A DNA stretch of 64,000 nt from Diphasiastrum complanatum. Lineage: Eukaryota > Streptophyta > Lycopodiopsida > Lycopodiales > Lycopodiaceae. The stretch lies in contig CM055109.1 of the NCBI GenBank assembly GCA_029204225.1, forward strand, positions 48,506,599 through 48,570,598. Direction: 5' to 3'. How positions within the stretch are numbered: the stretch's first letter is position 1; each line of letters opens with the position of its first letter. The position numbers and the translations under genes are program-made. Positions 12,347 through 26,265 of this stretch are shown here, piece by piece. The notes below the pieces were generated by a model that saw nothing but the letters and a program-made list of their open reading frames with translations, did not search any database and was not told where the DNA came from.

Positions 12347-13670
12347 ATGGCTCGTAGAACCAGGGGGAGCCCTTGCTCCCCCGCTCCTCCCCGACCCCCT
12401 CCATCATCCTCTACCCCACCCCCATCCACACCTACTGTCGCTCCACCCCCCTCCGCTCCACCTACTGCTCCCCCCCCCCTCCTCCGCTCCACCTCCCTTC
12501 GCTCCACTTGTTGCTTCGCCCCCCTCCTCCGCTCCACCTCCCTCCGCTCCGTCTGCTGCCCACGAACACCATCCTCTGTCCACTGTCCACCAGCTGCCCT
12601 CCTCAGCTCCACCCGCTACCCTGCCCTCCCCTTCTTCCGCTCCACCTGTTGCCCACTCGCCCTCCTCTGATCTACCTAATGCCCTGCCCTACCCATCTGT
12701 TGCTCCGCCCTCCGCCCCACCTGCTGCCCTGTCCTGCCCACCTGCTGCCCCTTCTCTCCACTCCCCCTCCACATGCCATCCTGCTATTGAGCAACAGGTC
12801 CCTCTTGCTGCGCAACAGACACCTGCCCCCATTGCTACGCAACAACAATCCCAATCGAACCCTCCCTCATCCCCTGTCCCTTCCACTCCCATCTCTACCA
12901 ACGCTGCTCCAGACACCCCCTTCTTGTCTCATGCCGACTACACCACCTCCAAATCCTTCGAGAATTTCCTAGCCTACCAACTGAAAGAATTGAAGACAGA
13001 TGTGCAAACTCTGAAACTGGAAATCATCCACCTACGCACAGAGAACCAACAGCTCCGGACAGAAATGGGTATATGCTTCCCAGCCAGAAGAAGAGACAAA
13101 GATGAAGATTCAAGATCTGGAACAACGACTGAACCAACACAAAGAATTGACGAACACATGGGCTTCTATCATCACCAAGAACAAAGCTACCAGTCCACCT
13201 TGGACAGCCGATGACGGAAGTAGTCTCCCCCTTTTTCATCATTCATTTCCGCTACTCTTACGGAAGAGAAACCTCGAGATTCCAAGGCTCTCAATATTAG
13301 GGTACGAGGCATCGTGGACACCCAAAATGCCATTGACGAAGCAAAAAGATTTTTATGCACTACCCTAGGACACAATGCAGATGGTTTGGATACAACATGG
13401 CGTACTAGGAAAGACACCGCTACCTTGGTCCTCCGCTTCACGTCACATACATATCGTAAGGCAACCTTGCGGAAAAGAACCAAATTGAGAGACACCAAAA
13501 TTTTCATGGATGATGACCTTACCTATATCCAAGTTGAAGAGAGACGCCAAGCACTCCAAACCGCCAAAGCGACCGGAGACGAGCAATCTATCGTGATGGA
13601 GTTGTTCGGTACCTTGATGGTACTGCATCCAGAAGCAACCTATAGGAAATTGGGGTCCCTGGGCATGGGA
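12347..13670 (+). pseudogene. LINE B ORF1 (Pro-rich, coiled coil), frameshifted
   Basis: Likely start ATG at 12347 (MARRTRGSPCSPAPPRPPPS). A very Pro/Ser-rich N-terminal third is followed by a predicted coiled coil (LKELKTDVQTLKLEIIHLR, TENQQLRTEM, then MKIQDLEQRL) and a globular part (EAKRFLCTTLGHN, LRKRTKLRDTKIFMDDDLT). Frame changes are needed near 12500, 13070 and 13260. The layout matches L1-type ORF1 RNA-binding chaperones, with a coiled coil before an RRM-like fold. No catalytic role is expected. Confidence 0.75.
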
Positions 13671-13689
13671 GCATCCCGGGACCCCCTCC

Positions 13690-16600
13690 ACACCACCTAC
13701 ATCTTGGAATATGGAACTGTAATGGCATACACTCATCATCCACGGCTGGAGATCTTACCGACTTCATCACAGACAGAGATATATTATTTTTTATGGAGAC
13801 ACATGAGAGCCCAGAGAGAGGACTACCCACATTTGCAGGTTACAGATGGGATTCAGTTTATAGAACAGAGACTCGATCAGCGAGTGGCAGAGGTTCGGGT
13901 GGAGTTGCATGTCTTTATCGAGAGTCACTACAACCAGTTATAGAGTTTCTCCGACATGATGCACAGGCACAATACATATGGGCTCATTCACTGGGCGAGC
14001 TATCGGTTTGGATAGGGATCTCTTCATTGCTGCCTGCTACTTCTCTCCAGAGTCCTCCTCCTTTGCAGACGGCTCTGGCTCTCCTTATACTGATCTCTCC
14101 GCTGACATTGTCAGATTTACAGATCGGGGTTATGTCCTTCTCACTGGCGACTTTAATGCCAGGACTACTACCAGACAGGTGGATTTCCACGACACTAATG
14201 ACATATTACGTACACGAGCTATGTATTGTGAGGACATTGGCATCACTAGGAGCTCAGAGGATATGATGGGCCCTATCACGAGTTATGGAGAGTACCTTCT
14301 ACAGATGGGTGAGGCTCACGAGTTGGCCATTTACAATGGCTTGGCTTGCTGGCCACATTCTAGCAGATTCACTTGCCATCCACATAGCGGAGGACACAGT
14401 GTTGTCGACTATCTCATGGGGTCACCAACTTTTATCCCACTTATATCTGATTTCCACATTCTTCCCACTACCCTTTCCGATCAGTCCTTCCTATCTTTCA
14501 GTAGGGGCTCCTTCCCGACTTCCCAACCACTCATTATTCCACCCATCTCTCGTGCACCCAAATACACCTTTGATCGCTCTCACATCAAGACATACCAGGA
14601 GGCCGTCAGTTCATCTCTTTGTCATTTTCCCCACCACACGTCGTTGGAGACACAAGCTATCTTCCTTACCACGTCACTACATACCGCTGCAGCATTTTCC
14701 TTTCCCTCCAAACCACATCGATGCCCACCCACTCCGTCACACCCTATTCGACCTCCCTGGTTTGACGCCGAGTGTCGTATCCTCCATCTCCAAGTTACCC
14801 AAGCTAGATTGCATAATACACACCTTCTTCCTGCAACTCGTCGATCTTTTCATTATGCCCTCCGACGGAAGAAACAGACGTATGAAACTCAAAAAGGGAA
14901 AAGCTTAGTCGATTTTCTTTGCAGTTCCTCATCTGGTGCCTTCTGGAGAGAATTCATCCCCCGTGCCCCACCTCCTCCCCTCACTGACCTCCATACCTGG
15001 ACTACATATGCCACTACCTTATATATTGTACCCACGGACACACCCATCTCCATTTCTCCCCGACCGACTACTTTCACTTTCTTCACCCGGGACATGGTCT
15101 TGACCGCCATCAAAAAACTGAAAACTTGTCGCACCCGTGATATTGACGACCTTGAATCCGAACTATTAATCCATGCTGCAGATATACTTTCACCGATCCT
15201 AGCCACTTTGCTTAATCAAGTAGTTGTCTTCGGCTTCCCTTCCTCATGGTGCACCAACATCATCCACCCCATTCATAAAACTGGTGACCCCATGGACCCT
15301 AGAAACTATCGCACCATTATGATTGGACACATCATTGCTAAGTTATATGGCACCATCCTACAGTTAGCAATCAGTTCTGAGGCAGAGTCTAGGAGATTAC
15401 ATGCATTGGGCCAGGCAGGTTTCAGAGCACACTACTCCACCACAGATCATATCTTCACCCTTCGGGCCATTATTGAGGAGGCTAGACACAGAAGAGAACG
15501 GGTCTACTGTTGTTTTGTTGACTTCGGGAAAGCCTTCGACTCTGTTCTACGATCCCTTCTCATTCAGTGTCTACGTGATCTTGGTTTTTCTACTGACATG
15601 ATCTTGGCAGTGATGGCACTATATGAGAGAGTCCTTGGCTGTTTTCGGAGTGATACCGGCATCTCAGACCACATCTGGAGCACGATTGGCGTGAAACAGG
15701 GTTGTTCTCTATCCCCAACCCTGTTTGGACTATATATTGACGAGCTTGAGAGAGTTATTAAGGGATGCGGTGGCAGAGGTTGCAGGCTTGGGAGCATCTT
15801 GATTGCTATACTTTTATATGCAGATGACGTGGTCCTCCTATCTTCTGGGATTTACAACGACAACTAGACAGCCTTCATGCCTTCTGTAGTAGATGGGGAT
15901 TCGGGGTTAACGTATTGAAAACCAAAGTTATGGTTTTCAACACATCGAGAGCTTTTATGCAGCGCCAGGAACTCATCTTTGATATGCAACTCTTGGAGGT
16001 CGTATCTTCTTACACTTACCTTGGCGTGCTTTTTACAGGTTCTATCTTTGGCATGCGACAGGCAGCCTCCGCCAGACTTGGTAAGGGTCACGCCTCCCTT
16101 GTCCAGTTAGAGCGCTTCTGTTTCAGATGGTTTATTCGGGATGCCCCGAGTAAATGTCAGCTTTTTGATACTCTCGTTACTCCCACAACCCTATATGCAG
16201 CAGAGGTATGGTGTGCGGGTCTTACATGTTCGGATTGGGCCAGTATTTCACGACTGCAGGTTCTCATGCTATCTCGTATGATACGGGTTAAGCCATCTGT
16301 CCCACATCAGATATTCCTGACAGAGTTCGCGGTCCCTCCCATTCAGCTATCCGCCATCTTCCAGCTTATTCTATATATTCAGCGTATTATGACGTTACCC
16401 ACAGATGAGCAGAGATACACACAGACGGCACTTGCCTCCTCGCGAGACCTTTATGATCAGGGGCATCGACTATCATGGTTCTCTCAGGCCTCCCGGATAC
16501 TGGATACACTTGGGATTTCTATCACAGACCTTCCATCGGGCACCCATGAGTATATCAGACGCTTTCTCTATAGAGCATACCTGAGCCGGACATGGCAGGG

Positions 16601-17362
16601 ACAGCTCGGGGTCAAACCCGACTATTACAGGACACACTTTCTGGAGCTAGACACAGTTGGATTGCCAGTTTTACCACACTATCTCACCTCAGGGCTATCT
16701 CATGGGCTTCGATTTATTCTAGGCCAGTTCCGAGTGTGTTGGTGATTGAGACTGGACGCTTCCAGGGTACCCCACGTGAGGAGCGTTTTTGTCAGTTATG
16801 TTCATTATCTATGGTTGAGACAGAGGAGCATTTCCTTTTCACATGTCCAGTTTACTATGAGATTAGAGCACGATATCATTGCCTTTTTCGTCAGACACCA
16901 GTTACATTACGGTCCCTCATCTCATATGAGGACCTTAGATGTGTGGCACTTATGATACGTGAGATGTCCCTCCTGCGTCAGGACTTATGTCAGACAGCTC
17001 AGCACACCTATCCAGACTCACAGTCTTAGATTACATCCTTCTTCTCTCGCCGGAGATCACGTTCTGATGCAAACATGACTGACAGCGATTGCGACGACAT
17101 TCCCAAACCTAGGATGCAGAGACGACGCATCACCCAGCCTCAGGCGGTCACGAGAGTTACACGCCCTACCAGACCTCTTACAAAGAGACACTATACATGC
17201 TCCTGTTCACAAGCGACGTCAGCGGGCTCCTGCACTTTCTCATGCTACAGCTCTCATTACATCCTTCTACAACGCCAGTATAGACCTGGCATCTTGACAT
17301 GGACACATTTGACTACCATGCACAAAGATTATCGTTTATGTAGTTATCTTAACTTGTACTAG
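13690..17362 (+). pseudogene. LINE B ORF2: endonuclease, reverse transcriptase, zinc motif
   Basis: The endonuclease starts near WNCNGIHSSS and DILFFMETHESPE (about 13700-13810), continues after a frameshift near 13980 with LLTGDFNARTTTR and GGHSVVDYLMGSP, then the RT motifs VYCCFVDFGKAFDS, IGVKQGCSLSPTLFGLYIDE and LLYADDVVLL. A frameshift at about 15860 leads to a second long frame (15915-16745, LKTKVMVFNTSRAFMQRQEL). Another shift near 16740 leads to the zinc motif CQLCSLSMVETEEHFLFTC. An in-frame stop at 17027-17029 precedes the basic C-terminal tail. The enzyme would nick target DNA and copy its own RNA in place. Confidence 0.85.
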
Positions 17363-17510
17363 ATGTTTCCTTTTTTCTTTATTACAGTTTTTGGAGGCGT
17401 TTATACGCTCCACGGTTACCACATACTTGACATGTATTTCCTTAGTCTTATATGCCTTTTGGCATGGAAAAGACATTAATAAAGCTTCTTCTTCTCTCTC
17501 TCTCTCTCTC

Positions 17511-18649
17511 TATCGTGCCAAGAAGTGAAAATAGACACCCCTCGGGCCCGCGCTGTATTGCAAAAAAATTTGCTTTATTTCAATAGTCGTTTCGAACAAT
17601 GAAACGTCGTTTAGAAACGAAGTCGTTTTGTACGTCCCGTTTCGAGCGCGTTTCAGGGTTCGAAATGCGTTTCGAGGAAACACTGTCCCACACCCAAAGG
17701 CCTTGACTCTCTATGCACGTGATCTAGGGGGTAATCTCCTAGTCGCAAAGATAGGTCGTCTCCTTGGCCTCCTAAAATTATTTTTGATGGTTTTCCACCT
17801 AGATAAATGTGAGATCATCATTTATAAATATGGGTGCCACGTCATTTCGCTCTTCGACGAAGAGTTACGTGTCTACTAGCCTGGTTGTCGAACTTGATTA
17901 CTAGTGTTGTATTACTCTGTTTTGTCCTTCATGCCTTGGCCAACAATCTCGTGTTCTCAAGACCAGAGTGATACCTAAAAATTGGTTTGCATCTTGTAAA
18001 TCATCCTAGGAGTTAGTTATGTGTCTCACCCTAATGTTAAGAGCCTCTTAACTTTTCTTCAGGTAAAGCAACTGAAATTATGTCAGCCATGGGTTGCTTC
18101 AAATTTTTAGAGCTACCCGTCACCACCATTGCCCAAGATTTTGTTCTCTTTTTATGTTGCTCTAACTTGCTCTCCAAGGCAAGAATCTTTTTTGAAACAT
18201 TCATAAAGGGGACACCTCCATGGCGTTCCTCATTCTCTTTTTGTAGTCTTGCAACCTCTTATTGAAGAGCTGTTATCTCTTTTTTCCTCTCTTTGTTTGC
18301 TTCACATAATTCTTGTACCTCTTTCTTTCTCCTTTCATGATTGATAGGGCTGGAATCTCAAATTGAGATCGTATGAAGATAATGCATTGATGAAATAGGT
18401 AGAAAATTAACATTAGGCAAGAACATGTTTGAGACAAGGTAAAACTTTATGAATGGAGAAAGCTAATAAATATTGGTAAAAGGATTAACTTGGTTCATTG
18501 CCTCCATTGGTTGTTTCAAAGGCTAAGTGGAAGAGCATATTCGTGGACTTTTTTCTTCCCATTTGACATACGTGGTAATAGCATATTGGCATCTTGATTG
18601 GACAAAATGGTCCACTTTATCTGAATATATAAAAAGGTAGATGTACCTG
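17511..18649. other. GLE1 intron, unassigned
   Basis: No gene or named repeat seen. Short open frames (17628-17879, 18080-18265) lack known domains. The stretch 17580-17690 is rich in CGTTTCGAA-like words, which suggests a degenerate short repeat. Confidence 0.4.
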
Positions 18650-19110
18650 TAGTGTTGTAGGTATTTATTCAACATGTCTTAAGACTTTTTAGATTACCTA
18701 GAGCCGTTGTATTTGACAAAGACTTCACATCTTACTCTTGGTTATTGGACAATCGTGTGTAAAAAACTGAGCATTTTGGCATGAGTATTGCCGATCATCT
18801 AGAGACGAATGGGAAACTGAGTTAAACAAACTTTGGAGAATTTGCTATGGGCATGCATTATGGACTCCTAGTACTGTAAGGTTTGTGAACTTTCAACACA
18901 TTTGTGGACTAAGATGGCACAATGGGAACTTTGTCTATTTTTGCTAAGGTTTTTTTATAACGATAAAAGGAATGTACCTACAAAAATGATTCCTTTTGAG
19001 CTGAATTATGGTTTTAGCCCTACTACTGTAGCTACGATGGCATGCCTTGGAAAGTTCCTAGAGTTGGAGAAATTTTACCTTAAATGTAGAGTATGCTTGA
19101 GTTGACTAAG
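18650..19110 (+). pseudogene. Ty3/gypsy integrase relic
   Basis: Plus-strand frames read LFRLPRAVVFDKDFTSYSW (compare the gypsy integrase core with GLP...IVSDRDP), then, after decay, FFYNDKRNVPTKMIPFELNYGFSPTT, matching the family motif around A-Y-N...S...P-F-E-L-x-Y-G. Many stops separate the pieces. Confidence 0.7.
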
Positions 19111-20765
19111 GCTAATGCGAGACAAGGGATTAGTCGAGCCTCGAGGAGGTTTTGATGTGGCCTCTAGGATCCCTAAATTGGCATTGTAGAATGGAAAGAT
19201 AAATAAATTATACCTACCTTCATGTCTGCTTTTTAGATGGAGAAAGGAATTGTAACCCTAGTTCCAAAACTAACTAGCCACTTAAAGTTCTAATAGACCT
19301 TTTTTACTACAAAAGTGGTACTCTACTTCTAGTAGAATTTACACGCCATGGTGGTATCAGTGAAACAATGCATGTTGTATCAACTCTATCACGCAACTCA
19401 ACTTATTTTTGATGACCACAATCTACCTGCTAGGATCGGAACTTTTCCCCTTACATCGTATTCATCCATTCTAGAATCATCGCTTCAGGCTTCACATAGT
19501 CAATAATTGGATCTTATTCTTTATCTTGCTCCTTATTTTGGCATCGTCTCCAATAATGTGCTAGAGCATGGATTGAGATGCACTCTAGACACGAAATGTT
19601 CAAAGAATTGAAAAGGAATTTCTATGACAACATGAAAACTGCTAATTTATTTCCCACCATTTTGGTGCTAGTCTTTAAGACTTTGCTGGTACTATGATTC
19701 ATGCCATGATGTAGGTGTTCAATGTGAGGGGAAATGCTAAACATAGACAAAATGGTTCAATCTATCATGATGTCACCATGCTTTATCTCGCACCTCTGAG
19801 GCAGTCTTTCTGATAAAATTCTGATATTACTTAATTTTTTGCTAAATGGATAACTATTGTTGATATTCAAGATCGTATGCCATTCACTTTCGTTCGAATG
19901 TCCTTAGACCTACGTATAGGCTTAGTTATTGTTTGGTTAGCTGACTATTGAGGACCCAAATCCTTAAGTCCCACACCTCACTTGCAACTAGGGCCTGTTG
20001 ACTTGACCAGTGACTCATGGACCGCATGTATGCCACTTGTTGCAATAAGGGATACGTGCTTTGCCTGGAGACTCCTTCGTTGTTAGTAGAGAAGTTCTCA
20101 GTTACCATTGATTCTATCTACCTAGGAGAAAGTGGATGGTATTGCGCATGTGCATAGCCAGGATGAAAGCTAGCCAGGCTCCTACTTCAAAAAGGTTCAA
20201 ATTCGGTTATTTCTGTAGAAAGAGCTTTCTTCTTTCCCTGGAAAGTTTTTTACATTCAAAGTTAGGAATACTTCACCTATGATCATGAATCAACAATATG
20301 AATGAACATTGCACTGCTAATTGCTAATGGATCTCTATCTAAGTCATCAAGATAATTAGAAAGGTACTTGTTTGTAGGCTCTCCTACAAAGGAACTTTGC
20401 TCTAAAGTTGTTCTTTAAATGATCTCACAATCCCTATTATCATCAACGACCAAAGGGGACATTGTCTAGTTTTACTCTCTTGCGGCCACTTAGGGTTGGT
20501 TGCCCTACTTCAAGGTCATGGCTCTGCCTATGTTTGTGGTCCTGTCCAAATGACCTATTTTTGTTTAACTGGACCTAATGTAGTTGATTAGAAACTTTAG
20601 GGATTTACATGACATAATTAGCCCCATGTACCATAGGATTATGATCTAAGTTAGTGCTATTGAAGAACAATGATTCTTACTCTTGTAATGGGTTCTCTGC
20701 AGTTTTGAGATTGAATCTCTTATTTGATATGTGAGGAAATCTTAAGTGTGATTGAAATGTTGCAG
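19111..20765. other. GLE1 intron, unassigned, ends in branch/acceptor region
   Basis: No domain-bearing frame. The final bases TGAAATGTTGCAG give the acceptor for the exon at 20766. Confidence 0.45.
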
Positions 20766-20948
20766 CATTTCATGGCGAGCATTATCTACAACAGCAGATT
20801 TTGGTCGAGAAAGTGGCCCTTTCATCATGCGTGCATTTGATGATGAGTCAGAAGAAGAAAGTGATATTTTGGATGAAGACAGAGCTGCAGCATATGGAGA
20901 ATGCACTGAGGAGTTCACCTCCATACTGCACGAGGATAACAAGTCAAG
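20766..20948 (+). CDS. GLE1: GLE1 exon (acidic patch)
   Basis: Acceptor GTTGCAG at 20765, donor GTATTC at 20949. It encodes SWRALSTTADFGRESGPFIM, then RAFDDESEEESDILDEDRAA, then EEFTSILHEDNKS. The G-R-x-x-G-x-F-(V/I)-M run followed by an acidic stretch parallels Arabidopsis GLE1. The leading single base completes the codon left by the exon ending at 5850; two bases remain for the next exon. Confidence 0.88.
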
Positions 20949-21313
20949 GTATTCTGTGTTTAAACTTTAGTATAGTTACTCCTTATTTTTCAAAATCTCT
21001 TTCGCTTCTATTTGGAAAGACAAGGGGGTGGAAGTTGGGAGGTAGAAAGAAAAACTCATGTGTAGTCTTGTGTTTCTAGGAGTTGTGTTTGACTTTCTGG
21101 TCATGCTCATCAGTTTGAATGGATATTTGTGACTGCCTGTAAGGGTTGGCTCTTATTCGAAATGTCAATAGGATTCTATTGCATAGCCCATTAAGGGTTT
21201 GACACATTGATCAATCCATAGCAATTTTCTGGGAAAGTAAATCTGAAATTTCCCAAAATTTTCTTACTTTCATAAAATGTTTTGACAGTATTGGGTTGCC
21301 TTGAGTGATGTAG

Positions 21314-21437
21314 GTCTGGCAATTTAGTATGTGGTGATTCAAAGCTTGAAGTGAGTGGAAAATTATTGCTTCCAAAAACGGATGTTGTAGAAGCAACCTT
21401 AATTGAGCTAGAGCGGGAGCGGCTACGCAGAGTTCAG
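21314..21437 (+). CDS. GLE1: GLE1 exon
   Basis: Acceptor GATGTAG at 21313, donor GTTAGT at 21438. It encodes SGNLVCGDSKLEVSGKLLLP, then KTDVVEATLIELERERLRRV and Q, entering the long helical region. One leading base completes AGG (Arg) from the previous exon and the exon ends in phase 0. Confidence 0.8.
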
Positions 21438-23200
21438 GTTAGTATTGAGACCATGATAAGCTCAATATTGTGGATTATTATTTTTCCATAAAAATCTAGT
21501 TCGAACTATGTACAGTGGGTTATACTTAAATCTAAATCATATATAAAACCTGTATAAAGTGGATGTACTTAATGTCAAAGCAATGGCAAAATAAGGGAAG
21601 GAAAAGTTGGACGTTGTTTAGTTATTACCTAAGTTGCATCAAAACAGCATTTCAGAACTCCAAAATTTTCAAAAATTCATTAATTTCTTTTTTTTATTTT
21701 TAATTTAGCATATTTTGCGCTGCATTATCTGCACAGTACATCGAGCTACAGTTCATCAAGCTATTGATTATCTGCACAGTTCATCGAGCTACAATTGATT
21801 CAATCAGTTCTTTCAATATCAATAATGAATTTGATTTATAACAGACACTGTTATTCAATCTCCTTAATGAGTTCATTGAGATATTGATTATCTGCACAGT
21901 ACAGCAAAGCCCATAACCACTCAAAACCACTTAGAATAAACACAATACCACTGATTCAAACTCCCCACAGAAGATTTTATGCATACGCAGACACATGCAT
22001 CAATGTTTTGCTCAAAGAATTTCCATAAAATTGCCAAGACTTTGAGCACTGATAACTTTTTTGATTCTTGACGAAACTAGGTGCTGTAAAGCTAGGCCTA
22101 GGTCGTATATGTGTCAACTATAATAGTGTCATGTCATCATGGTGCATAAAGTCCACATGTGCGAGCAGTCAGCAGCCAAAAAACAGGTATATGGGCACTT
22201 AAAAAGCATGACAAAAAGCATTCAAAATCACCATAACTCTATTCACGGCTAGAAACAGTTCATAAAGCCCAAATATGGCCCAGCCAAGCTCTCTATTAGA
22301 TCCATGAGCTGTAGATTGGTCAAAAATAAATAAAAAACCAACTTTTTGAGGCTAAACTGGGTGTTGGCAGTTTGTAGCTTGCACAAGCTCGTTCCTTCTG
22401 CTCCTAACAGCTATGGCAACATGCATAGGCTCAGATAAAAGCTGAAACGACCTAGATTTGGCACCTGAGAGTGCAAGGCCAGAAGCCTCGGCCCCAGCAT
22501 GCAACAAATCCCCCAAAAAGACTAAAAAATTCTTGTTTATTTTTTGACAATTTCCAAGTTTCTATCAACTTCTATAGTATAATACTAATGGGTATAATTG
22601 ACAAGAGGCTTCAATACTACCGTAATCATGCCAAGCAAGAGTGGTACAGCTCTAAGATGCCAACATATAACCAATTCCATGAAGAAATGACCAAAAGCCA
22701 TTTTTTTGGTGAAAAAACTATGGCTTTTCACATGTTATGAATTTTTTCTACGACATGCAACCATATTATTGTCTTTTCTACACAAATTTGACTCATTACA
22801 ACATTTTTAACACCTATCCATCCACCTTCCAATCAGTATCTAACACGAATCTAGTCGAAAATTGCCAAAATGGCACTTTTCTAGCTATTCTTTTAATGTT
22901 TCTAGTCGATTCAGGTCATAAATCACCATGCATGTCTACAATTACTGATTAGCAACTGAAAAACGTGTGAAACACTACTCAAATCAGCAGCAAGCAGTGT
23001 GTAATCGAAGGTTAAGCCAGCAAACATCCTGATACTAGCACAATTCTATAAAAGACTGCTAAAATCCTATCAATAATCTGATGTCATCTTAATCGACTTT
23101 CTTACACTAAGGATTCTCTAGTTGAGCCTTCTTAATCTCAACCAACAAGTCATTCCCAATGACCACAAACAACATTTGATACATTATTTGACACAATGCA
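21438..23200. other. GLE1 intron, unassigned
   Basis: No coding relic identified. The words TATCTGCACAGT and TTCATCGAGCTACA recur between about 21725 and 21905, giving a degenerate short-period repeat. The rest is AT-rich and non-coding by inspection. Confidence 0.45.
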
Positions 23201-26008
23201 TCAACCACATGATTTTCTGCTCCCTTCTTATATTGAATTTCTGTCGGAAATTCTTGCATCAATTTAGACCATCTTACTTGTCAGCCTTTGAGATTGGGCT
23301 GTTTGCATAAATTCTCGAAGTTGTCATGATCAGCGTACACATAAAACTTGGATCCGTACAAATAATGCCTTCGTACCTTTAACACATGGACAATGGCAAA
23401 CATCCTTTCTCATGAGTTGGACGATTGCGCTATGTCGCAGCTTGCTTTTTGCTCTCGAAGGCTACAGACCTTCTCTCTTGCATTTGCACTGCCCCCACAA
23501 CAATGTCACTCGCATCCGTATCAAGGATATAGGGTTTTTGAGGGTCTAAAATTTTTCGTTCATGTCAGACATAGGTGTTCCGACCATGGTATAATCCTTA
23601 ACAACATATTTTCTATTAAAACCCACCAATCCCAGGAAAGAGTGCAATGTTGTCAAATCAGCTAGCACAGGCCACGCAACGATCACAATAACTTTCTTAG
23701 GATATGGTCTTACTCCATCAACAATCGCAATATGACCTAAAAACTCAATTTTTTTTCATATAGTTCGCTCTTTTTAGCATTAGCAAACAACTTGCTTTCT
23801 CTCAAGTGGACAACGATGAGTCATATCCTTGACCTCACTTGCATTGAAGATGTCATGAATAAGATTGACCACAAACTTAACCCATATACGGTTTGAGCAC
23901 ATCATTCATCAAACATCATGAATGTAGTCAGTGCATTAGTCAAACCAAAGGGCATCACTTGATGTTCATAGTGACCAGTTCGGAAGGCAATTTTATGGAC
24001 ATCCCCTTTACGAACTCTAACCTGTTGGTGACCACCCTTTAAGTCACACACAATAGCACCACGTAGAGCATCTAGGAAGTCAATAGAATATCAATGTTTA
24101 GTAGTTATTTTGTTCAAGCCTTGATAATCTACACGCATCGCCAAAATCCATCCTTCTGTTCTACTAAAATGATCAGCGAGGCAAAAGGCAAGAAGCCAGG
24201 TCTGATTTGCCCATGTGCAAGATAATCCTCTAGCATCTTCCTTACCTCCTCTTCCTCTCTCAAACACATTCTATATGGTGGTCTATTATAGGACAAGATC
24301 CAGGAACAACTCATCTGGAAACACATCTGCAAACTCACTCCTAATTTCACGGTCTAGGTTAGCTGAAGTATTGTCTTGAACCTGCCACATGCTATTCTCA
24401 CTAGTACTCATTGCTGCAAACATACATACTTTCACAACTTACCTTACGGAACTGCGTAACTGAGACCAACGGTCCTGGAGGCTCATCATACTTGCCACAG
24501 ATGGAATGAAGCTTACCAACATGCTGAAATTCATACACATGAGTGTCCTAGGCTATGTAAAAGGCTTTCGCATCGCATGCCAACACATCCCCAGAACAAA
24601 ATCAAAGCATGCCAAATATCTCAAAATGCAACTCCTTAGAATAACTCTGAATAGTTAAGGGAATACTCACAACCCTTGTGTCCAAAATCTTCGTACCCTT
24701 TTTACTATGTACTGGTACTTGGATGGTTGTGTGCTCACTCTTAACTTTCTAACCAGAGTTGAATTTGGGACTTTTTCGAGGACCCAATGTCAAATAGAAC
24801 TAAAACATCTTTACCACAAAGTTGTCCATGCATAACTTTCAAAGAAGTGTCAGGAAATTGATAGCCATGCTGCGTCGCTTTTGACAAAGTTACTGGAGGA
24901 GTCGTGTCCACCTTCCGCACCATAGAAACATTCATCAAATGAAGAAATCAAGATTAGCCTCTTACTCGATTTCCTCTACTTCCATTGGCTGATGCTACTG
25001 CTCTACTTAAAGATTATAAATCATCGCATTACGTGGACACTTTTTTCACTGATGTTGTCCCAAGCATTGAAAGCATAAATTTTCTCTTTTTGCCAGCTCT
25101 TGTTCTTGTGGCGCCAACATAAAGTGGTGAGCATTAGGCCGCCAATATAACCCTTTGCCTTTTAGAGCACCAACCCCTTTCCCTTTTGGCCACTTCAAGC
25201 TTGTCCTTGCTCTTGCCATTGCCCTTGCCCTTTGAATTGCGCTTTCTCCAAGGCATTTGCCCCCTTTGAGCCTGACCACTTGAGGTTCCCATATCTGTTT
25301 CATGGGACTTCTTCCCATTTTCATAATAAATTATCGTCTGAATGGCATTTTGCATAGTATGTGTTTGCTCTTTTCGCACAAAAGGCCACATATTCTCCTT
25401 GAGTCCTCAATAAAATGGAACACCTATAAAAACATATGTTCTTCCTCAAGGATTCTCGGCTACACCTCTCTATATTTATCAACATACTCTTGTACCAACC
25501 AATTTTCTTGCTTTTGGCATGTCCGTTGTTGCATTGCTGGGTTTTTCTCAGGCACCCAGTTTTGTACATACATTTCTTAAAATGCCTCCCATGAATCTAG
25601 TAAGGGGCCGTCTTCCTCAACTTTCCTCCAACATCATTATGTTGACTTGATATGTAGCTTAAGCAATCATTTGTGAATCATTGGTATTGCAACACATTAG
25701 AAAGGCCTTATCCCTTTTCTGCAACCAGTTTTCCATTGCGTTTGTGATTATTATAGCTATTGCACCTTTAAATTTTGGAGGTTTCAAGTCCTTGATGGAT
25801 GGTAACTTGCGCTTTCTATCAATTTCGACTTCTCTTTCACTTGAATCAGGGTCACACCCAAATTTCCAGTGACACTAACTCTTTTAGGTGTAAGACCAAG
25901 CTTCAATTGCTCTAGAATTTGCTTCTACATGAGCTCCATGCCATCAACTTAAGCAAAATGTGCATCAATCCTCTGAGAATTGTGATTAATATTGCTTGTG
26001 GATGCCAT
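23200..26008 (-). mobile_element. Decayed Ty3/gypsy element, antisense to GLE1
   Basis: Minus-strand order from 26008: likely gag start (MASTSNINHNSQR), zinc knuckle CFQCLGQH at about 25050-25075, protease-like segment (HGQLCGKDVLVLFDIGSS, 24741-24940), reverse transcriptase ([20 protein letters not shown], 24350-24129, continuing with LGHIA and FLGLVGFNRK), then RNase H (RRHYLYGSKFYVYADHDNF) near 23300. Stops and frameshifts are frequent, so it is old. The 5' side was later entered by the LTR element at 26266-30451. Confidence 0.78.
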
Positions 26009-26260
26009 AGCAGAAGAATAGCTAGCAAAAGCAAGGCACTGTACGAAGTTATGAAAAATTAAGCCGCTAAAGTGCTTGAAGCAAAGTAAAAACAAGCTCT
26101 CTACGCCACAATCTAACTCTACAAATAGATTACCCTGGATTTCTTAGAGGAGTGGATAACATAGATCGTCTATAACCAAGTTCTAACTACTTATAGACTC
26201 TTCTTCTTCAAAAATCAGCAAATAAGGGCTACAAACTAGCAATCAACAAAAAGTCAGGTA

Positions 26261-26265
26261 TATTC
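26261..26265. repeat. Target-site duplication TATTC, left copy
   Basis: TATTC directly precedes the left LTR at 26266. The same five bases follow the right LTR at 30452-30456. Confidence 0.85.

Larger units (their letters stand above)
12291..17510 (+). mobile_element. LINE B, nearly full length (ORF1 + ORF2)
   Basis: Begins in a CT-rich leader directly against the tail of LINE A and runs about 5.2 kb to ATTAATAAAGC and a TTC/CT tail at 17477-17510. It has ORF1 (coiled-coil, L1-like layout), then ORF2 with apurinic-type endonuclease, reverse transcriptase and a C-terminal zinc motif. It is a diverged relative of LINEs A and C. Several frameshifts and a late in-frame stop make it inactive as it stands. 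Confidence 0.88.

Noticed and set aside
12295-12972. Several overlapping Pro/Leu-rich frames on both strands
   Set aside because: Shadows of the Pro-rich N-terminal part of LINE B ORF1.
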